Origin: an uncultured Geobacteraceae bacterium
Lineage (GTDB): Bacteria; Desulfobacterota; Desulfuromonadia; Geobacterales; Pseudopelobacteraceae
Direction of reading: 5' to 3'
Length of the DNA: 64,000 nucleotides
Assembly (NCBI GenBank): GCA_903939115.1
Contig: CAJAFV010000058.1
Location: 62,001 to 126,000, forward strand
Position numbers and translations under genes: made by a program. Of this stretch, positions 60,001 to 64,000 are shown piece after piece; the first letter of the stretch is position 1, and each line of letters begins with the position of its first letter. The notes under the pieces were generated by a model, which made no database searches, was not told the DNA's origin, and saw only the letters and a list, made by a program, of their open reading frames with translations.

Positions 60001-63000
60001 GTCACTGGTCAAGCTGCCGTTGCCGGTTCCCGCCATTGTCTCTCAAAGCGCCAAGACCGGCACTGCCGTTGTACCGGCCGGTTCTGATCTGGCCGTCTCG
60101 GAATATGCAGGGGCCACCGGTGTAACCCTGGTTGCAGGCAAAAATATCTACGAAAACAGCCCGCTTGGAACCGGCGGCGATTCCACCAACAGCAGTATTG
60201 CAAAAATCAACCTGAATGCCGGTACCGGAATAACGGTTGCTCCCGGCGGCAGTGTCACAATTTCGGCGCCATCTATTGACATGGCCGGTCATATCGAGGC
60301 CCCAGGTGGAAATGTAACTGTACGAGCGGATCAATCCCTGACGATCAAAACCGAAGGTCAGATTTTTGCCGGAGGTTACATCAAGCCGGCCACGACAACA
60401 GTTGCCGGTCTGCCGGCAGGATCTTCCCCACAGGCAGGCGGAACCGTCAGCCTGCAATCAACAGCGGGTGATGTGACGCTGGAGAGCGGTTCACGGGTTG
60501 ACGTCTCCGCATCGGCAGCGACGCAGCGGCTTATCTCCGGCACAGATGGTACGCCGGTTACGGTGGTGACTTCCGCTGACCCCGGCACGCTGTTACTTTC
60601 TTATGCCACAAGCATGACTCTCGATGGCGAGATTAACGGCACTCCCCGCGTCAGCGGAACTCGCGGCGGCACCCTCTCGGTGACAAACTCGACAACCGAC
60701 CTGAAGATAACCGCTGCGGATATCAATCGCTACCAGCAGAGCGGTTTTGACGCGCTCACCTTTACCAGCACACTGGGATCTCTGGTTCTCCCCCAAGCTC
60801 TTGACGTGACTGTCGCGAGAAGCCTGACTCTCGATAGCGCTTCTCTGAAAAGTCAGCCGGGTGGTGATGTTACTGTGCGGGCACCCTGGATTACGGTAAC
60901 CAATACCCCAAACAGTATTAAGGACCCTGTTTCCGGGGCATCTGCTGCCGGTACCGGCAGCTTGTCGCTTGTGGCAAGCGGGTTTCTGGATGTTACCGGC
61001 AGTGTCGGACTGGATGGCTTCAGCAACGTAAACCTGCAGGCTGGCCGTGACATCCGTTTGTCGGACTCGTTATATACAAAGACAACCCAGTTTGCGGGGG
61101 AGTTGCGGTCGGGTGGCGATCTGACCCTGCAGGCATCACGCATCTATCCGACCAGTGTGAGTGATTTCACCATTAGCACGCCGGGCAAAGTTACTGTTTT
61201 ACCTGGTGTCAGTAACCTAAACCCGGTCTATTCGGCGGGTGGCAGTCTCACCATCGCTGCCGCCGGCGGCATCGAGCAACGCGGTGTGCTGGCAGCCCCG
61301 ATGGGGAGTATCACTCTTGATGGCGGCTCAACGGGACGGGTGTTCCTGGCTGACGGGAGCAGCACCAATAGCTCAGGAAGTGTCGCGTTACAGTATGGCA
61401 GTTATAATGGATCGACCTGGACCACCCGCTCTGAAACCCTTGCGGACGGAAGCATCCGCAATTATGGCTCCGAGATCACCGCAGCACCGAAGAATTCAGT
61501 CGCCTTGAAGGGCAAAGAGGTTGTTGTCGCCGGGAATGCTACCGTTGACGTCTCCGGAGGCGGTTCGGTGGAAGCACTGTTTTTCCAGTCCGGCATACCG
61601 GGCACCAAAAATCCTCTTACCATTCCGGGACGCTACGTCATTCTGCCTGATCATTCGGTGACGCTCCCCGGCGCCGCTGTCTATCTCGATGCGCTGCCTG
61701 CGCTGGGACTCGCGGCCGGGGTTTATTCACTACTCCCGGCAGACAAGTATGCTTTTGTCCCTGGCGCACTGGTTATTCAGGATGCCGGCATACAAATGGT
61801 GGCCGGACAAAAGGTACTTTCAACTCAGGGGTATCAGGTTGTGGCCGGATACGGAACAGTAACGGATACAGCCATCGGTTCTCAGGCCTACAAAGGGTAC
61901 ACCGTCCGGAGCGCTGCAGATGTTCTCAAAGAGGGGGATTTCAGTGACAAGCGCTCTTTCATTGCCGGAAACGGTGGGGATTTCTCCCTGACGGCGCCAA
62001 GCGCCGTTCTGAGCGGCACCTTGAATGCCCAGCCTCTGTCCGGATACCAGGGTGGTGCGTTGACCCTGAGCGCCAAAAACGTCATTGCCCAGAATGGGGC
62101 TGCCTCACTACCCGTCGACTTTTCCTTTGATGATCCTCTTGCTGCTGACCTTTCCGGTAAGCTTATTGTGAATACCGCTTCGGTCAAGGGGTTTGGTGAA
62201 GTGGCACTCGGCAGCCAGGAGTATGACAGCGCCAACAAAAAATACATTGATACAACAGTTACGGTAAAGAGTGGCAGTACGTTGCAAGCGTCTTCGGTTA
62301 CATTACGCGCCAATACCAGCGTGACGATCGAAGCCGGCGCGGAAGTTCTGGCAACCGGCAGCAGCAGCGGTATTGCGACGGTCGATACTCCGAATGGCAC
62401 CTTCAACCTGCAGGATACCGCCGGAATCCACGCCGTCAATGGCTTGGCTTTCAATGCCGGCACCCTGGCGCTGCTCGGAAAGTTCGGCGGCATAGCACCG
62501 TCAGGCACGCTGCAGAAGGCCGATCATGGTTCATTCACCCTATCCGCCAATGCCCTGACTTTTGCCAACACCAATAATGATGCCAAACAGGCAACCATCA
62601 ACGGAGTAAGTTGGGCCAATCTGACCGGCTACGACAACCTGACACTGGTCAGCCGTGGCGATATGAACTTTCAACAAAACGCCGATATGACGGCAAAAGG
62701 GACATTGACGCTCGATGCAGGGCGGTACACGACATCCACAGATGTCACAGACTCCTTCAGCACTTCCGGTAAACTGACCATCCAAAACTCTGGTGCTGTT
62801 GCAACCTCACAGGCAGGCACCACCAACAGCAGCCTGACGTTCAAATCAACCGGCGCCGGTATCGATATCAGCCCGAAAGGGAGCGGCATCGTCTTCGACC
62901 AGTTCCGTACGGTAACGCTTGACAGCGCCGGCGACCTGACCCTGCGTGGGGCAGGGAGTGTAAAAACCGCCCAGGATCTGAACATCAAAGCTGCCCGAGT

Positions 63001-64000
63001 GACAACCTCATATATTAAACATGATGCCGATCCAACGAACAAAGCTGACGTTGCCATCCCCTACACCGCCGCTGCCATCACGCTTGATGCACGCAGCGGT
63101 AACGTCACAATTGCCGGTAATGGCGGCACGGCTGGCACCAACACAGCGCCGGGTGGTTCGTTGGAGATTCTGGGAGCATCAATCACCGTTGGAGACCCAG
63201 GCAAAACAATCGATGGCAAAACCGTCATAAATTCAACACTACTGGAAGCGCCATCCGCTCAGGTGAAGTTGACTGCCAGCGGTGACATTACCATCCTTGA
63301 TAACGCCAGTATTCTGACGACCGGCAGCAAACAAACTTCTGCGCAATCCGGCACTTCAAGCTATTTCAATGGCGGCTCGATCGAACTTCAGAGCTCGGCT
63401 GGTGCGGTCAATTTGGCCGGAAATAGTCTACTTGATGTTTCAGCTCATAAAGAGATCGATAAGTCCGGTGTAGTTTTTTACAATGGTGACGCCGGTGCAA
63501 TCCTTTTGTCGGCAGCGGCAAAGGGTGTGACATTGTCAGGTACTGTCATGGGAAAAACAGTAAACGGGCAGGGTGGTTCGCTCACTGTTGACAGCGCCAC
63601 ACTGGCGGGTGTGGGTGGATTGGACGGGTTAAGTACGACTCTGTCCGGTGGTGGTTTCAACAATAAAATAAATATCCACTCCCGTTCCGGCGACCTGTCA
63701 CTCTCTGCCGGTAAAACCCTGACCGGCCGTGAGGTAGTAATTGCGGCTGATGGCGGAGCAATCGACTTGTCCGGTACGATCAATGCCAATGGTGTCAAAG
63801 CCGGTGAAAAGGGCGGGCGGGTGGAGTTGTACGCCGGAACTGCGCTGGAATTGGAGAGCGGAGCGTCAATCTCTGCCAAAGGCGCTGACGGTGCTGATGG
63901 CGGTACGGTTACATTGAGCTCGCTGGCAGCCGATAAGATAGCGGGCGATTATGCCCTGCAGGCAAAGTCGGGATCAAAAATCGACGTATCCGGTGTGGTT
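57071..64000 (+). CDS. Giant TpsA exoprotein, filamentous-haemagglutinin type (runs off the right edge)
   Basis: Open for 2310 codons from ATG 57071 to the last base without a stop. Signal peptide ends AFSPALAAAAA. The TPS (haemagglutination activity) domain follows: TIDWKSFNIAPGSVVIFNQ, PSLIFGKLQADGKVYLLNRN and GILFGPGSQVNVHSLAAS. After this come long runs of short beta-helix repeats rich in Gly, Ser, Thr and Asn (GSVVLEAG-like). It is secreted by the TpsB just upstream and probably forms an adhesin or matrix filament. AGGA lies upstream. The C-terminal functional domain is beyond the window. Confidence 0.95.
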   Translation, partial: MEMKTHRSRKMLRRQTCALVVAVTLAFSPALAAAAAPTIPGFYGTVAMPNAPAAGTLPVLLPGGTLSGATVNPAVGTTLTVNQNAPQATIDWKSFNIAPGSVVIFNQKKDGVAQPQWAALNRIYDANPSLIFGKLQADGKVYLLNRNGILFGPGSQVNVHSLAASNLNITDQNFKDGKLIFTALPYDATQGALSGDAFVSNYGTITTDSGGSVFLVGPNVVNAGTISAPSGKINLIGARQKSDGSGEVETFELTVDATGNDVTYNDLQQVPGAAYNSATGKLITENGGRVGMYGATVQNDGLIRSVTAFKKGGVVILAARDKVTTGIGSVIESPIATSIDPATGKAETADPQFSFSHPEVIVKGVETNSGINPLSAIELQGSIVAPSGNVTLTARDKVFLGDSSSINVAGLWLDRPASANLMEVQLNSVDLRDDYGQKIGTLLGQKIAVDVLTGSTIGNLKNNYLTIQTGAEERSTRGGHITISERTDNVALEQLIFKQGAQLDFSGGGIRYGSGVMATSRLISGNKIYDIGTAPQWLQYNLLADSQAKSYSRFGVAAEKFNGLYLGGGSSIEDRTITAARVVGSDAGSVLFNARVAALDGALISSVTRGQYQTAVTSRYAQATTTSGTPDNPDYLVSVTRGLEEPLGGTVTIGNALPAAPAAQNRDNEKSFIVNALTIKPTTAALAANIDATYVLDPTAATEISTAFLNRADLSALNLFANTTITTEAGAGINLLPGGSYVARARRIEYDGTIDIAGGSVEMSTRPNASSYQTLTTKTDPVNTLYQPLIETIYLGSGSRISTAGRQIDNSAAGTFLSAVTPTGHTAGGSILIQERTEQGTSVSVGTSTEGHTLAVASGAVLDVSGGWTIDGKGAISGGNAGTLDLKGSTLSLGGELRGYSLPGKNGGEIKLHAGEVTVTARDLVLPDNMPVDAVVPDYLLGKLVLGENRLSESGFSRISLTAINDLSFSDGAILSPSLVKLPLPVPAIVSQSAKTGTAVVPAGSDLAVSEYAGATGVTLVAGKNIYENSPLGTGGDSTNSSIAKINLNAGTGITVAPGGSVTISAPSIDMAGHIEAPGGNVTVRADQSLTIKTEGQIFAGGYIKPATTTVAGLPAGSSPQAGGTVSLQSTAGDVTLESGSRVDVSASAATQRLISGTDGTPVTVVTSADPGTLLLSYATSMTLDGEINGTPRVSGTRGGTLSVTNSTTDLKITAADINRYQQSGFDALTFTSTLGSLVLPQALDVTVARSLTLDSASLKSQPGGDVTVRAPWITVTNTPNSIKDPVSGASAAGTGSLSLVASGFLDVTGSVGLDGFSNVNLQAGRDIRLSDSLYTKTTQFAGELRSGGDLTLQASRIYPTSVSDFTISTPGKVTVLPGVSNLNPVYSAGGSLTIAAAGGIEQRGVLAAPMGSITLDGGSTGRVFLADGSSTNSSGSVALQYGSYNGSTWTTRSETLADGSIRNYGSEITAAPKNSVALKGKEVVVAGNATVDVSGGGSVEALFFQSGIPGTKNPLTIPGRYVILPDHSVTLPGAAVYLDALPALGLAAGVYSLLPADKYAFVPGALVIQDAGIQMVAGQKVLSTQGYQVVAGYGTVTDTAIGSQAYKGYTVRSAADVLKEGDFSDKRSFIAGNGGDFSLTAPSAVLSGTLNAQPLSGYQGGALTLSAKNVIAQNGAASLPVDFSFDDPLAADLSGKLIVNTASVKGFGEVALGSQEYDSANKKYIDTTVTVKSGSTLQASSVTLRANTSVTIEAGAEVLATGSSSGIATVDTPNGTFNLQDTAGIHAVNGLAFNAGTLALLGKFGGIAPSGTLQKADHGSFTLSANALTFANTNNDAKQATINGVSWANLTGYDNLTLVSRGDMNFQQNADMTAKGTLTLDAGRYTTSTDVTDSFSTSGKLTIQNSGAVATSQAGTTNSSLTFKSTGAGIDISPKGSGIVFDQFRTVTLDSAGDLTLRGAGSVKTAQDLNIKAARVTTSYIKHDADPTNKADVAIPYTAAAITLDARSGNVTIAGNGGTAGTNTAPGGSLEILGASITVGDPGKTIDGKTVINSTLLEAPSAQVKLTASGDITILDNASILTTGSKQTSAQSGTSSYFNGGSIELQSSAGAVNLAGNSLLDVSAHKEIDKSGVVFYNGDAGAILLSAAAKGVTLSGTVMGKTVNGQGGSLTVDSATLAGVGGLDGLSTTLSGGGFNNKINIHSRSGDLSLSAGKTLTGREVVIAADGGAIDLSGTINANGVKAGEKGGRVELYAGTALELESGASISAKGADGADGGTVTLSSLAADKIAGDYALQAKSGSKIDVSGVV

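Noticed and set aside
1-64000. tRNA or rRNA genes
   Set aside because: No cloverleaf-like sequences with the TTCGA arm pattern and no rRNA-like tracts were recognised on either strand by eye; a tRNAscan-type search would be decisive.

Overview
The window looks like chromosome of a Geobacter-like deltaproteobacterium (Desulfuromonadia). This is inferred from several features together: an exosortase/PEP-CTERM exopolysaccharide locus, GEMM-I riboswitches carrying the Geobacter-type base change, dockerin-like tails, a VKOR-DsbA fusion, and many type II toxin-antitoxin (TA) pairs between palindromic repeats. No rRNA, tRNA, CRISPR array, transposase or integrase was recognised.

Layout. 1-2.6 kb: the start of polyphosphate kinase (minus strand, running off the left edge), four small genes, and a Sel1-repeat protein. 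2.8-15.8 kb: a PhoB-type response regulator converges on a long minus-strand exopolysaccharide/exosortase locus. In transcription order this is subtilase, VKOR-DsbA, a WecA-like initiating transferase, PrsT-like TPR lipoprotein, Wza-like export protein, outer-membrane barrel, Wzz-like protein and BY-kinase-like ATPase. 16-18.9 kb: a VapBC-type pair and a histidine kinase/receiver pair. 18.9-23.2 kb (minus): two lipoproteins (cohesin-like and FnIII), a formylglycine-generating-enzyme-like protein and a sorted surface protein. 23.6-34 kb (plus): a short terminated leader RNA, a GEMM-I riboswitch, then secreted phosphoesterase, three PEP-CTERM proteins and a 1819-residue lamin-tail/5'-nucleotidase. 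34.3-38.7 kb (minus): a 59-residue protein, a PilZ-like protein and a 1165-residue dockerin-bearing surface protein. 38.8-53 kb: a TA-rich, more AT-rich, repeat-laden zone with HipBA, RelBE-like, two BrnTA-like loci (one broken), two DUF6516/HTH pairs and others. Set among these are an exosortase fused to a cohesin-like domain and a second riboswitch-controlled surface operon. 53-64 kb (plus): a two-partner-secretion operon with a fused foldase lipoprotein, TpsB and a giant TpsA that runs off the right edge.

The main theme is extracellular matrix and surface display. The exopolysaccharide machinery, exosortase, sorted proteins, cohesin-like and dockerin-like modules and the secretion operon are scattered but linked by regulation. 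A 55-60 bp promoter block with an extended -10 (TGCTATAGT) and TGTAAYA half-sites recurs in front of four of these surface or secretion transcription units. Two GEMM-I riboswitches, both with A at the position that sets ligand choice, precede two secreted-protein operons. The strongest candidates for something undescribed are the exosortase-cohesin fusion with a dockerin-bearing putative partner, the shared surface regulon, and the SlyD-SlyD-thioredoxin foldase of the secretion operon.
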